Shown here: positions 10,442-23,085 of the stretch, piece after piece
Layout: the number at the start of each line of letters is the position of its first letter
Position numbering within the stretch: the stretch's first letter is position 1
Assembly (NCBI RefSeq): GCF_020283565.1
Contig: NC_060064.1
Location: forward strand, 4,610,001-4,674,000
Origin: Trifolium pratense
Lineage: Eukaryota; Streptophyta; Magnoliopsida; Fabales; Fabaceae
Length of the DNA stretch: 64,000 nucleotides
Direction: 5' to 3'
The notes under the pieces: generated by a model
Seen by the model: the letters and a program-made list of their open reading frames with translations, nothing else
Database searches by the model: none
What the model was told of the DNA's origin: nothing
Program-made: the position numbers and the translations under genes

Positions 10442-12173
10442 CACATGATACTTATCCAGTATCTACTACAACAGTGGGTGCCCTTAAGCAAAAGCTAATT
10501 GCTGAGTGGCCTCAAGGTTAGTCGTCTTGGTTGGATGTATCTGTATCTTTTTCAGTAAGCTGTTGTTTTGAATCATTTGATTCTCCTGTTGATGCATTTC
10601 ACAACAATATTTAAATTAAATGTCAAATTGATCGAAATTGTTGTCACATGAAATATTGATTTGGTGTTACAATATTTTGGATACTAATTTAATGTTAAGT
10701 GTGTCATTTGAGCATGAAAATGCTACTAGTTTAGTCTTTTGCCAACTTAATTTTATATCTTGTAGACAGTTAATAATTCCTTTTTTTCCTTTATATCGAA
10801 TCATGGTTGCAAAATATTCCATAAAGAACTCACTTATTAAACTTACCTTTTGGCGGACTGACTGTCCTGTTAGTTGAGGATGACGATAACATTAACAACC
10901 ATCATGCCCTGTCCTGTTAGTTTTCATGAAGTATTAGTTAAGAGTATGCCATTTTTTCTTATTACACATATCAATCCTTTTAGTTACAGAAATTCATGCT
11001 GTTCTTCTGTAGTTCTACTTGGGAGTCCTGTCTCACTTGTTCAGCCAAATTTTTTTAAAGAAACTTGCATTGTCTCTCTTGCAGATAAACAACTCATTTT
11101 CCTTTTCTCATTAATAATACATATATCTGGACCTATAAACAAACATATATCTGTAAATCACCATTTTTTATTTTCTATTGTCTGCCACATGTTTACCTTA
11201 CCATTTAATGGAATCTTCTGTTTACAGGCAAAAATGTTGTACCAAAGTCAGTCAATGATGTAAAACTTATACACGCCGGTAAAGTTTTGGAAAACACCAA
11301 AACGCTTGCTGATTCCAACATAACTTTCAGTGACATCCCTGGTGCTATTACCATGCATGTTGTAGTACAGCCTGCTATAGCTAAAAAAAAGACAGGTTTG
11401 TGTAATCTTTTCATCTATGCTTTTGCTAAAGTGGTATTGCTACGAGTACCTTTGTCCGGGTAAAGGAATAACATATTAATAGTAATAAGTAATTGGAATT
11501 GGAATCTTGAGATAAATACAATTTGATAAATACTTCAATCCGAAGTCTTAAACAAAACTCTGTAAAAAAAAAAAATCAAGCAAAACACCCAAAAGGTGGC
11601 ACAAGATATGAAGGGATGAAGTTACAATTTGTTTTATTTAGTAACAGACCAATCAACTTATTACAGTACTAGTTATTAATTATTAGCAAAACTCGGTCTT
11701 TTGGTTGAACTAGCATGTGACATCACCTCATTGCAATGCCTGATAAATATGCATCCTAGGTTAAATGACACCAAAATTTCAGGGGAAGCAACCTTGTTGT
11801 GTATGTGCTTCTTGTACCCAACAAGTACTTGTATTGGTGCATTACAATTTATAACAACCATTTCAAGATAACTCATACATTATATATTTAAATTTTGTAT
11901 TGTTATCATTTAATTAAGTTGATTGTAAGCCATATAGAGTTCACAGTTTATCTCCTTACCCCCCGTTGTCAATTTCTGCCAATCTGTGTACATATAAACA
12001 TTTTACTTGCATTACTGCAAATATATCCATTTAGTGATTTATACTTAGTTGCCTTTGAGATGTACTCTTACTGTTTGACAAACCGAAGTGATACATTGCT
12101 ATATTTGTCACATGCAGAAAAGGAGAACAAGCAAAAGATTAATTCGTGCTCATGCTCATGCACTATCCTATAG
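10381..12173 (+). CDS. MUB: Membrane-anchored ubiquitin-fold protein (MUB)
   Basis: Three coding exons, 10381-10516, 11228-11395 and 12118-12173, join through GT-AG introns into 119 codons plus stop. The protein starts MAEGEERIELKFRIYDGTDI, has a ubiquitin-like fold over about residues 7-95 (VGALKQKLIAEWP, KLIHAGKVLENTKTL), a basic linker (AKKKTEKENKQK) and ends CSCSCTIL. The last four residues CTIL form a CaaX box at Cys116; Leu at the end predicts geranylgeranylation, and Cys112/114 could be palmitoylated. Family knowledge: MUBs are plasma-membrane-anchored ubiquitin-fold proteins that bind group VI E2 enzymes and restrain their activation. Length matches the usual ~117-120. Two noncoding leader exons and an overlapping uORF precede it. 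Confidence 0.95.
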
Positions 12174-13094
12174 ATTAGAAAGCATGCCTCGTGGTTACCA
12201 TTGAAGATAAGGTTGCAATTTTTCTATTTTTAACTCTGGAGGATGATGGGTAGGCGGGGCTCTATCCAATGGTATTGTGTTTAGACATGTTTGGCTTTGT
12301 TAAATCTTAGTTGCTTGCTTCTATTAATGTCCAATATTCATTTCTAGTTTGTCTTCAAAGTGAAATCAGATATCAACATTGTTAAAATCTGTCCTCAACA
12401 AGTACAATAAGGGTGTTGCAGGCCACAAATCGTGCCGTGGCTATATAATTCCAGTTCATGTGCCCCCCCAGCATTCGATGAATGCATATTTGTTTCGAAC
12501 ATATTTTTAGGAAAAAAAAATCCCCCCTTCTTTATAGTAAGTATATGATTTAGCTGGTGGCATTATGCATCACGTCAATGTTTAATGACAATGAGCAAAA
12601 GAATTGTCGTATCCAAATGGATTGGCTTAGTGGAACCTTATTAGATTTACGATGGGAAAATACTTACAAGGATATTATGCTTTGGAGCCCTGGCTCAAAC
12701 ACTAAAAAAGTTACATGAGAAGAGGGTGGATTGATACTATAGGGAGAGGAACTTGGGGAAGTTCATCCAAACAAAATTCGTGTAAAACTCTTTTAACAGT
12801 GTCTTCACCACGGATTGTAATGTTTATGCTGTCTTTAGGCCAAAATTACCACTTTAAATACTAAAGTGATGTTATCAAAGTTTAGCTGACAATTAGAGTA
12901 TTTGACAAATTGTCAATTCAGATACAAAAAATTCTGCAATTATATAAACATGAAAAATAAAATTACCTAATAATGATAGTTTCTCATCTATGTTATGAAA
13001 TTCATTTCTACATCTTAATTTTGTTTAAAGAAATTTTATCTTATTTTCCGTATGCTTATAGAAACTGAATGGATCCAAACTACTATAAAAAAAC
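12174..13094. other. MUB 3' UTR and downstream spacer
   Basis: Probably several hundred bases of MUB 3' UTR followed by AT-rich spacer. No other coding feature recognised. Confidence 0.5.
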
Positions 13095-13097
13095 TTA

Positions 13098-13436
13098 GGG
13101 TGCGTTTGATTTGCTAAAGGATAAGTACTGAACAGAACAACACAAGATAGAACAGCACAACACATGGCAGAACAACACAAAACAAACTTTTATGATATTG
13201 AACATTTTTTTTTGTATTAACACTGTTTGGTGAATAAAATAGTATTTTTGTATTTTAGACGACTTGTACTTGGGACAAAAAGTTGTGTTGTGGTTTAGTG
13301 AGGGACAAAATTTTCTATTTTTGTCCTGTCTCTTGCTCTACAGTTTGTCCGGTCCCCAAAACAGTTTTACAATCAAACATAGTACAACTTAAGTTGTCCT
13401 GTCCCGTCCTTTATTTTTTAGCAGATCAAACACACC
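13098..13436. mobile_element. Tourist/PIF-Harbinger-like MITE, 339 bp
   Basis: Terminal inverted repeats GGGTGCGTTTGATTTGCTAA and TTAGCAGATCAAACACACC lie between identical TTA trinucleotides (13095-13097 and 13437-13439), the target preference of PIF/Harbinger elements. A diverged copy with the same core (GACAAAAAGTTGT...GTGGTTTAGTGAGGGA) lies at about 48505-48806. Confidence 0.82.
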
Positions 13437-13589
13437 TTAGGGTCATTTAGCTTAGTTGGATTAACTTAGGTTATAAAGACCTTTGTAGTTATAAAATCCT
13501 GCAATCAAATACAGTAGTATTTAAAAGATTTTGTAGGTCGCCTATACGGGTAAAAGGTGATGTTAAAAAATCATCACAAGACACATAAG

Positions 13590-14055
13590 CACTGTTTGGT
13601 AAGTCTAATAAGCTAGCTTATAGCTTATTGAAGTAGCTTATAAGTTTGTTTGAAAAAAATGTGAAGTGTTTGATAACGAGCTTCTCTAACTGGCTTATAG
13701 CATTTTTTAATATGTTATTTCAAGTAGTGTATGAGCTTATAGCTTATAGCTTTTTCATTTTATTCCATATTTAACCTCATTAAATTTATTTATTTATTTT
13801 TTAAAAAAATTATAATAACTACCCACTAACACTTACAAAAAAAAAAAAAACTACCCACTAACCGTATATTTTTATGTCATTTTGTACTTACAACAGCTAA
13901 ATTTGCAAAACACTTTAATTTTATTCTACTGGCTTTTCAGCTATAAGTTACCAGCCATCAGCTATCAGCTATAAGCTAGCTTTTCAGCTATAAACTAGCT
14001 TATCAGCTATCAGCTATCAGCTAGCTTATAGCTTATTTTTACCAGCCATAGTATG
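13590..14055. mobile_element. MITE with AGCTATAAGCT subterminal repeats
   Basis: Left part (CTGTTTGGTAAGTCTAATAA, GCTAGCTTATAGCTTATTGA) and right part (TCAGCTATCAGCTAGCTTAT) are dense in short inverted and direct AGCTTATAGC-type repeats around an AT-rich core. This architecture is typical of hAT-type MITEs. The exact ends and target duplication could not be fixed. Confidence 0.6.
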
Positions 14056-15165
14056 TAGTTTTCAATAGAGATCTTAAGAAAAACCTGTTGAAACTTTGAG
14101 CTAAAAATATAAACGTTTCAAACTTCAAACTGGCCTGTATTAGCAAATTAAACAACCCCTTATCAGTGCATCTTTGATTGACGAAGACCCCACCCAGCAT
14201 AGGAGTGTTGAGAAATCTTTTCTAGATAATTCCGTTGAACTTGGGATTCTATTGTGCAATTTAGAACTATTTCTTTCTGGAAGTCGGTATGTGAATCCCA
14301 TTATCAATAGAATAGACTATAGAGTCGGTATGTGAATCCCATCAATAGAATATAGGAAAGCATTCATTATTTAATCTGTGCTATTATCCCATGTGTGTGC
14401 TTTTATAAAATGGCAAAGTCGCGGTAACGTGGTAACTTTTTTTGGTTACGCGGTAACGTGGTAACTGTTTCCAATCATTGATAAAAAAAATAAAAATGAG
14501 ATGAGGTCAAAACTGTGAGAAAAAATATAGTGGATTAATCAATCATTTTCAATAATTGAGATTGCATACTGCGTTAAGCAGTTACAGCAGGCAATTCAGA
14601 TTCATCACAGAAATAATATTTTTATTTTTCGTTGCTCAATTTTTTTTTACACAATTTTCATTGCTCAATTGGTATCTGCAATTGACATTAATTCATATCG
14701 TGGGGGTTTAAATTTAAAACTGATTTTTTTTTATTCATTTTTCTCCACTTAAATGTGCTAGTCTAGTTGTCAAACCACTTAAAAAAAAGGAATAAATATC
14801 TTTGATGCAATACATACTTCTAAATAAAATACGAACTCACCATTTTTAAATGTTTCATAATATTAAATATATGAATACTTACGTATTTTATTTATGTATA
14901 GTTGATTACTTTTAAACAAATTTAAAAGGGAAGAACAGAAAGGATGATTTATCTTTTTGTGTTCAATTTACCAAACAAATAATTCGCATTGTATTCAAGT
15001 GGTTAATAAATTCATCTAAAAATAATTATTCAAAAGTACTCGAGTTGACTCCTCTTTTGAGAACTTGAGATTAACCAAAAAAGAATGCCAAACAAAAATA
15101 TCATTTTGATGAAAATGCAGAAAAATGGCAAACATGTATATTCTGTATTTGTAAAATTTGCTTTA
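14056..15165. other. Spacer, no gene
   Basis: AT-rich. The only structure noticed is a direct repeat of CGCGGTAACGTGGTAACT at about 14418 and 14449 separated by 13 bases. Confidence 0.5.
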
Positions 15166-15174
15166 ATATATATC

Positions 15175-16376
15175 GGGTAAATGATCATTTACCCCCCTGC
15201 AAAATAAGCAAATTTTCGTTTACCCCCCTGTGCATATTTTTTTTCTGTTTACCCCCTGCAAAAAATAAATTCTCTCATTTTGCCCCCTGGCTGTACAGCA
15301 GGACATGTGACTGTGCAAATCTGCTGACGTGGCTTGTACACATGGAAAAAATCATTTATATTTTTTTAAAAAATTCCACGTCAGATATTTTTTTTATAAA
15401 AAATAAATTTTTTTTCCTACAAAATAAACGAACCAATTTTCTTATTTTCTTTTCCCAAAATTAAAAAAAAAATTCCTACAAATAATTTTTTTTCCTACAA
15501 AATTTTAAAAATTATATTTGTTTTCCTACAAACGAATTTTAAAAAAAAAATTCCTCCCAAAATAAAAAAAAACGAATTTTCTTATTTTACTCCCAAAATA
15601 AAGATTTACTCCGAAATAAAGTTTATTTCCAAATTAAATATTTTAAAGATTTATTTTCAAATCTCTTTGAATTAGAAAAAAAACATAATCTTTAATTTTT
15701 AAAAACAAAACCTTATTTTTTTTGTTAATCTCTTTGAATTAAAAAAAAAAATAGAAGAAGAAGTTTTATTTTTGTTTTCCTCTTCTACCAAAATTATATG
15801 TGATATTATATTATGCAGCAAAAAAAAAATAAAGCAAAATTATGCTTCAATTCTTATGTGATATTAAATTGTGCAGCAACCTTAGCTTGCACTATATCTG
15901 CAACTCTAAATTATGCAGACAAAAATAAAGATTCTATTTTTTTAATTAAAGAATATTTGAAAATAAATCGTTAAATTTTTTATTTTGGGGACAAAATAAG
16001 AAAATTTAATTTTTTATTTAGGCAAAAAAAGTTATTTTTGTACGAAATCTTTTTTTTTTTTTATTTTGTAGGAAAAAATTTATTTGTAGGAAATTTTATT
16101 TTTAATTTTGGGAAAAAAAATTCGTTTTTTTTTTTTTGTAGGAATTTTTTTTTTAAAATATATTATGTGACATGGAATTTAAAAAATAAATATAAATGAT
16201 TTTTTCCACTGTACAAGCCACGTCAGCAGATTTGCACAGTCACATGTCTTGCTGTACACCTAGGGGGCAAAATGAGGGAATCTATTTTTTGCAGGGGGGT
16301 AAACAGAAAAAAAATCTGCATAGGGGGGTAAATGAAAATTTGCTTATTTTGCAGGGAGGTAAATGATCATTTACCC
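15175..16376. mobile_element. Non-autonomous MULE, 1.2 kb, ~200-bp TIRs, perfect 9-bp TSD
   Basis: Ends GGGTAAATGATCATTTACCC and its inverse. Inversion continues for about 200 bp at each end (CATGTGACTGTGCAAATCTG on the left, its complement on the right), including GTTTACCCCCCTG-type repeats. Flanks at 15166-15174 and 16377-16385 are both ATATATATC, a perfect 9-bp target duplication, diagnostic of Mutator-like elements. The ~700-bp interior is poly(A/T)-rich with no transposase frame. Confidence 0.9.
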
Positions 16377-16385
16377 ATATATATC

Positions 16386-17356
16386 TATACCAAGGCGAAA
16401 CCAATAATAAAGACAAAACATTGTGTTTTTGTGTAGCTTTTTTCAAAAATCCCAAAATACCCTTAACAATTTTTTAAAAATTCATACTCTTCTTTAATAA
16501 CTTCCAAAAATCAATTATACTGTCTTTTAACCTCCAAAAACCAATTATACACTACTACTTTCTCTTCATTTGTTCCAATATTCTTTTATAATAAATCTCT
16601 GTTTACAATTTATATACGTTAACAACATAAAAAACACGGATCACACAAATGAATACGGAATAATAAACTACACCATTAAACATTTTTGAAAAAGATCGAA
16701 CTCACGTCCTTCAGATAAGAGGCAAGCTTCTTTACCGCTTGGCAGCTTCACCCTATGTATGGTCTATTATTAAAGAATAAATTGAGTGAACATACATATT
16801 ATCCCATTTATTATCTAAAGAAAGTGTATGACAAATTGACTATGACCCCTTTAAATATGTTAGGTGAAAAGGGTCGCTGTGATTAAATTATCACGTTTTC
16901 TCCACAAAAATCTCATTCACCTCATTCAAATTATGTGAAAACCCTTATTTTTCGGGGGCAAAAGTGAAATTCATGAAGATCCCGTATAGAAGAAAAGATT
17001 TTGGTAGATGATTCATTTCATACTTCACTTCACTGGGTTGGTTGAAGTTTGAAGAAGGGGACCCAGATCTTGTTTCCAGCAAGTTCGGCTAAAAAGTCCT
17101 TTTTGTACAATTTGGCCCACAAACGTAAATATTCATTCATCATGCACGCGTAAACTTTGTCTCCGGTCTACAAAATGACATAAGCAGTGTTGAGTTGAGT
17201 TTGACTCTTTGTCCAATAAATTTTAATCCCTTTTCCTTAATCCCAGTTATGTTCAATCACCCTTTGCATTTGGCTCATGCTAATTCCAACAAGCTATTCA
17301 ATTATTTGAATTTTGATCATCTCAACTCTCATGTATTTTTCTTCCTACAATCTATT
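16386..17356. other. Spacer with a possible SINE head
   Basis: AT-rich, no gene. On the minus strand near 16755-16680 a tRNA-like stretch (GCCAAGCGGTAAAGAAGC, then GTGAGTTCGATC) suggests a SINE or tRNA-derived fragment. No target duplication was identified. Confidence 0.4.
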
Positions 17357-17666
17357 CGGTGTATGTTTGGTTTTAATTATGGAGCATCCAGAATTGATTC
17401 TGGACGTGTAGAATTGATTCTGACTTGTTTGGTTTCTCAAAAGTAGAATTGATTCTGCCTTCAGAATTGATTCTACTTGAAGCTAGAAATCGTAGCTTCT
17501 GATTCTAGAATTGATTTTTACACTCAAATTTTTTGTTCAACTCACTTTTTCATGAATATATCCAAACATAAATCACTACAGCTTAAAATCAATTTTGGCC
17601 AGAATCAATTTTACAGAATCAATTATGCCAAAATCAATTCTCTCCGCCGCAGAACCAAACACACGC
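17357..17666. mobile_element. MITE built of AGAATTGATTCT repeats
   Basis: Ends GGTGTATGTTTGGTTTT and AGAACCAAACACACGC are inverted. The interior has at least five AGAATTGATTCT-like palindromes on the left and AGAATCAATTTT-like inverses on the right. An hAT-type MITE is likely; no clear 8-bp duplication. Confidence 0.65.
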
Positions 17667-17667
17667 T

Positions 17668-18508
17668 CAGTACTAATATTAACCATTCATTTTCTCTTAA
17701 TCACTCTTGAATTAGAAAAGAAAAAGTGTACTAAATATAAAAGGTAATAGAGAATCTAAATCTTAATTTTCTATTCCAATAATCAATCTATGAACTTTAA
17801 CAATTTAAGTGGTTAATGAACTTCATCAAATGATAGATTGTTTCGGAGAACCGAGTTTGGTTTATGATTGAAATAATTATTGGTCAAATTTTACTTATCT
17901 TACTGTCGAACTATGTATTAAGAATCTCAAATGAAAATTGAAATAGTCTGAATAAAAATTTATGAATGGAGACAATCATCACTCTACAAACTGATTTTCT
18001 AATGCTAAAATAGATTGAAGAACCTAAATTTTAAAACTATTATTATGCTTCCTTTCTTTAGGAACCAAAGTTTTAACACACTTGTCTAACTACTCTATTA
18101 GTATTATTTTTACTCCTCATTTTTAATTGTCGCATTTGTGGGGAATTTTGTTTATATTTATTTACTTGTCATTTTAAAAGTTAAAATGCAAAATTAATTA
18201 TTGATTTACAATTACAGTACAAGAAATTATCAATTTCTAACACCATTGACAAGTCAAAGTATTTATTTCCTTTTTGCTTTAATCATTAACCACAAAATGT
18301 CAATTAAATTATCCTGAAATGCAACTAGTTAGCCACTTCTTGTTCTCCAAGTAACAACTCACATGCCAAATTCTTCTTTACCACTCTCTTAAACCATATC
18401 TCAAACCTCAATCCACTCCTACCAAAAACAAAAAAAAAAAATCTCAAACCTCACCCACCACTCTCTCTCTCTCTCTCTCTCTGAAACAACAAGAAAAAGC
18501 TATTAGCT
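17668..18508. other. Upstream region of the B-box gene
   Basis: AT-rich; no other gene. A (CT)n tract at 18462-18482 sits directly upstream of the ATG in the presumed leader. Confidence 0.5.
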
Positions 18509-19041
18509 ATGGGTGGTTCTCCTAAAAACCCTCGACCATGTGATTACTGTGGCCATTCAACTGCAGTTCTATACTGCAGAGCAGATTCAGCGAAACTCTG
18601 TTTCTCTTGTGACCGTGAAGTTCACTCCACAAACCAGCTTTTCTCCAAACACACACGCTCCTTAATCTGTGATTCATGCGATGATTCCCCTGCTACAATC
18701 CTCTGTTCAACAGAATCCTCTGTTTTCTGTCAAAACTGTGACTGGGAAAAACACAATCTTTCACTCTCTTCTCCACATGAAAGAAGACCTCTTGAGGGTT
18801 TTACAGGGTGCCCTTCTGTTACTGAGCTTTTATCAATTCTGGGGTTGCAGGATATTGGGAAAAAATCGTTGCTTTTGCCTCAGGAAAGTGTTGGAGATGG
18901 TTATGTAGGGTATGAGATTGAAGGGCTTTCTGATTTGTTTGTTTGGGATGCTCCTACTTTTGTTAGTCTTGATGATCTTATTTCTACTTCTCCTTCTTCT
19001 CATAATTATAGTGCTATGGAGGTTCCTCCTTTGCCCAAGGT

Positions 19042-19089
<48 letters not shown>

Positions 19090-20651
19090 CATTTTTTATT
19101 GGATGCTGATTAATGTAATAGAAATTCACTTTTTTTTGGTATTTTGATAATTGATAGGTTTTATTTTGTGTGCTCAAATGGATTTTTTCTTTGTTCTGCT
19201 CTTGAATATTAGCTGGCCATGATGAGATTAGTGATAAATTGTAAAAGAGTGATATTAAACATGAATAGATTCTGGATTTTTTTGGGGGGTTTTGGATAGT
19301 AATTAGGACTGTTTTGAAGGTAAAAGAACATAGTGAAATTATGAGTTTTTTTTTTGTCCTAAAAGTATGGGGAAACAACCATAGTAATCCGGAGATGGAC
19401 CGAAAAGTAAGTAAAGTCTGGTCAAGGATGTTCCAGCTAGGGGTTGAACTCAGATGGACCGAAAAGTAAGTAAAGTCTGGTAAAAAATGTTCCAGCTAGG
19501 GGTTGAACTCGGGTGCTCCTGATCGATTTGATCTTAACTAAAACTCATTAACTACTTGAGTTGAGAGTTTAATCACTTGATTAAATTATGTGTATATTGC
19601 TGCAATTTGAACATGTTTTAATATTGCTGTTATTGAAACAGAATCGTAAGGCTGCTTGTGGTAGACACCGAGAAGAGATTTTAAATCAGCTTCGAGGGTT
19701 GACGAAGTCTGAGCCCTATGATCCTGAAGAGTATACACCACCGACAAATTTATCTATAGGTTTTGAACGCGACGTAAAGGCTGATATTGTTCCTTCAAAT
19801 GAGGTAAAGCTTCTATTTCATTGGTTGTTTTCGTACTGCGTTATATCATTCATGATTCCTGATAATGTATTATTTTTTTGTGCGCTTGTATAAATAATTG
19901 ACCGCGCCTTGTTTTGCATCTCCGATTCTCTTGATTGATGTGCCTTGTTTTATTAGCTTGTTATGGTACTGATAAGATGAACCTGGTGGTGTGGTGTCTA
20001 TTGACTGTATTTCAGTGGCTCAGAGAAAGCAGTGAGCCTATGTATCAAGTTGTTCCTGATACATCATTCATAGCTCATACCGAAGATATTCCAGTTAATC
20101 ATTCCGTATCTGCTGTTGGGGAGCCTCATACTCATGGCAACAACGAAGGGACGCCTTCAGAATCTCTTAAGTCTGAAATCTTATCAACTACTCCTAAAGC
20201 TGTTCCACCTCCATATGAGATAGCGAGTCAAGAACGGGATTCTGCATTATTACGGTACAAACAGAAGAAGAAAACAAGAAGGTATGTGAATGTGACTTCA
20301 GATCTTAACCCAAAACTTTAAGACATGGGATATATGAGTATATTCTTTTATACTATCTTTCATTTAATCAATTCATAACCAAAGTGTGATTCTGTAGTTG
20401 ATCATGGCTATTCATCTCCTAGCAACTTTTTAAATGATTGTTGACTAATGTGAACTAGGTGCATGTATATATAAGATCTTGATGATTGTTTAAATAAATT
20501 GATAACTACTCCTTGTTTATAAATTATATTAAATTGACACATTTACATGGAAAACAACAGATACGACAAGCATATAAGGTATGAATCACGTAAAGTTCGG
20601 GCGGAGACCAGGACACGAGTTAAGGGCCGATTTGCAAAGATAGAGCACTGA
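18509..20651 (+). CDS. B-box zinc-finger/CCT protein (CONSTANS-like, two-B-box group)
   Basis: Four coding exons, 18509-19039, 19642-19803, 20016-20281 and 20561-20651, join in phase through GT-AG introns into 349 residues. B-box 1 starts at Cys11 ([13 protein letters not shown]...CDREVH). A second, diverged B-box follows from about residue 54 ([13 protein letters not shown]...CQNCDWEKH). [14 protein letters not shown] is an acidic/hydrophobic segment seen in COL9-15-type proteins. The C-terminal CCT domain (about 305-347) reads [20 protein letters not shown] then [14 protein letters not shown] and is split by intron 3. Family knowledge: such BBX proteins are nuclear regulators of light, flowering or circadian responses, with CCT acting in nuclear import and NF-Y/DNA contacts. 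I would place it with the COL14/15-type group, but exact orthology is not established. Confidence 0.93.
19046..19086 (+). repeat. (CT)n microsatellite at the start of BBX intron 1
   Basis: About twenty CT units beginning a few bases after the splice donor at 19040. On the minus strand it creates a spurious Arg-Glu repeat frame. Confidence 0.9.
19393..19510. repeat. 59-bp tandem duplication in BBX intron 1, SINE-like
   Basis: Two consecutive copies of a unit beginning AGATGGACCGAAAAGTAAGT and ending AGGGGTTGAACTC (19393-19451, 19452-19510) differ at a few positions. Read on the minus strand, the end of the second unit plus flank contains GAGTTCAACCCC, a B-box-like tRNA motif, so this may be a SINE fragment duplicated in tandem. 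Confidence 0.7.
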
Positions 20652-23085
20652 AATCATGGTAGGCTGTTGCAACAACGTAACTAAAATTCTTCGTTCGCGT
20701 CACACAAATCATGTAACTTGTCTCTTGTATATAGTGGACATATTTAAATTTTGCATGTGAGGTATGATGTATCAATCCTTGGATCCAAAACTTTGATATT
20801 ATGCAGTCAAATTAACGCAATACGGTTGACTGTAGTATTATCAGATTTGGTTTGTCTGGCAAATCAATAACTTTATGCTCTGATATAGGAAAAATCCAGA
20901 TATCAGTTCTGTTCTTTTTTATTTGTATTTGGATTACCAAGTTATGTAGTTTTAATCTTCGGGATATCCTTGTAAGTTTACATACCCTACCTCGTCAGCA
21001 TTTATATATGCTTGTTCCTGTTTCTTAAACGTATGATAATCTGTTTTTTCTCTCTTGAATTATGCATCTTGTCTACTTGACACATTGATATCTTGGACGA
21101 CAGATATCATATGAATATATATTATTTTATGGTCATGGAGAGTACATATATATGGTTGGCTTGGAGCGGAAGTATGTCGAAGAAGGAAGCATTTTTCTTG
21201 CTACTGCATTCTTCTGTAGGTGTTCTTGAAGCTGTAGCTTAAAAGGTGCTTAATGTCTAGCAAAGGAAGGAGCCATCTTTTGTCCAAGGTTTTGGTTTTC
21301 CCACCAAAATGCTCATTATGACTATGTCTAGGTTAGCAGTGAGTTTTGCCATAATCACAGCGTGCCACTGTGATTTGGTCAAACTCACCGGTCATGAATG
21401 TAACAATTGTTGTGGTCTTTGGTTTGGTGTCCCTTTTTGCATTGAATTGAAACAGTTGATGAACTCTCCTACCTACCAAACATTACAGCGCAGCTACCTC
21501 ATTCATAAGCTGTAACCGTGTTTTATAATTTAATTAAGGCTTTAAGCAACCTTGAAAACTTGCAAGAGATAAATTAAAAAGAGTATATACTGGTGTGTTA
21601 TGCTTGAAACCCTACTTTGAACAAGTTGACAACACAAAACTGTCGGCAAATTACTTTGTCTTTTATTCAAAGAGTTTGTAGCCTCACAGCTGCTAACTCC
21701 TGAACTGAAAACTGCACTATCTTTGTTTCGGTTTGAAGGACAAAAAATAAGTACTATCTTGATGCATCACAGTTTGAAGGACAAAAAAAAAGTACTATCT
21801 TTGATACATCACATTAAAACTATATTCAATATCTAAAATTATGTCGGGCCAAAAATGGAAAGGTGGTTGAAGCCTTTATTAGAAGGTCTAATTGCAGAAG
21901 AATTTGAGAGTTCCTTTTGTTGTCCTATCATTTTCTCAAACATCATCTGCTAATTAAGTAGCGAACGAGATTTTTTCCCCTCAAATTTCTTATTTTTTAC
22001 TCATCCGATATTTGTGGATAGAGTGCTAATTGTACTTTTTAAAATTCTTTTCGTTGTTAAAATAAACGTCCAAACACTTTATATATCTTTTGAAACTACA
22101 CTTTTAAAAGTATGGGAGGTTTTTTAGCAGACGAGGGAAGTGAAAATAGCACCCTTTTCTACTGTAAATTTGGGCTTCAACCCAACTACTATATAATGGA
22201 GGAGCAAATGGGTTTTTCTCTTTCTAGTATATATTTCGCTCAATCACAACTACTATAAAATGTGTTTTTTTTTAGTTTATTTTGTCATGAATTTCTATGT
22301 GTAATTATATATACAAACTTTTCGAGTTGGATAGGACGGCAAAAGCTGACTACAAGATCTTCCTTAAGACATTACTACATTTTTAGAGTTGTATTCGAAT
22401 CCAAAAATTTTGATTAAGCTAGAAAAGATCTCTTGCATCTCACGAGAACTTATGTTGTGCTCTCGATTAAATTTAATCAAATCATGTGTTTGGATACAAG
22501 TTTTTTTAATGAAAATAACTTATTATATTTCGATAGTAATATGGAAAATGCTAAACTCTAAGTAAATGTGTATATGACAATGACACTATATGCTCAAATG
22601 CCTCATGTACTACACTATGTTCCTTTCCTTTCCTAATAAAACATTTATTTTCTTCTGTTCTAAAAAAAACACATTAATTTCCTTCTACAAAAAATATAAA
22701 TAAATTAATTTCCTTTCAAGGAAGAAGGTGAAGAAGGTCCATATAGGGTAGTTGTACTTCATTTACACACTTTCAAAAGTGAAATGACTTAAACATCACC
22801 ATCATCATATGCATTCAGAAACAAGTATCCAAATTTAGTGTTCCTCTTAAATAACTAGACCTACCAATACCATCTTGTACATATTCAATACAATACAATA
22901 TTCACTACTAGAACAAAGGAAAATAAATTAATAGAAGCATAATAACTCACATATAGTACCTATATTTAATACAAGCAACTCCAATAATTAATAACAGTCT
23001 AAGAGAAAACAAGATTAATTAACACCTAGAATTAACAACACATTAACACTAGTAACTAGTAATACTTATACTATAGTACATTGAT
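20652..23085. other. Spacer between BBX and CASP-like genes
   Basis: The first ~350 bases are likely BBX 3' UTR. The remainder is AT-rich with no gene; the 68-codon frame at 21309-21515 has no recognisable features. The last ~250 bases should be the 3' UTR of the minus-strand CASP-like gene. Confidence 0.5.

Noticed and set aside
18833..19378. 181-codon minus-strand frame
   Set aside because: Antisense to BBX exon 1 and intron 1; its Arg-Glu repeat is the (CT)n microsatellite read backwards.
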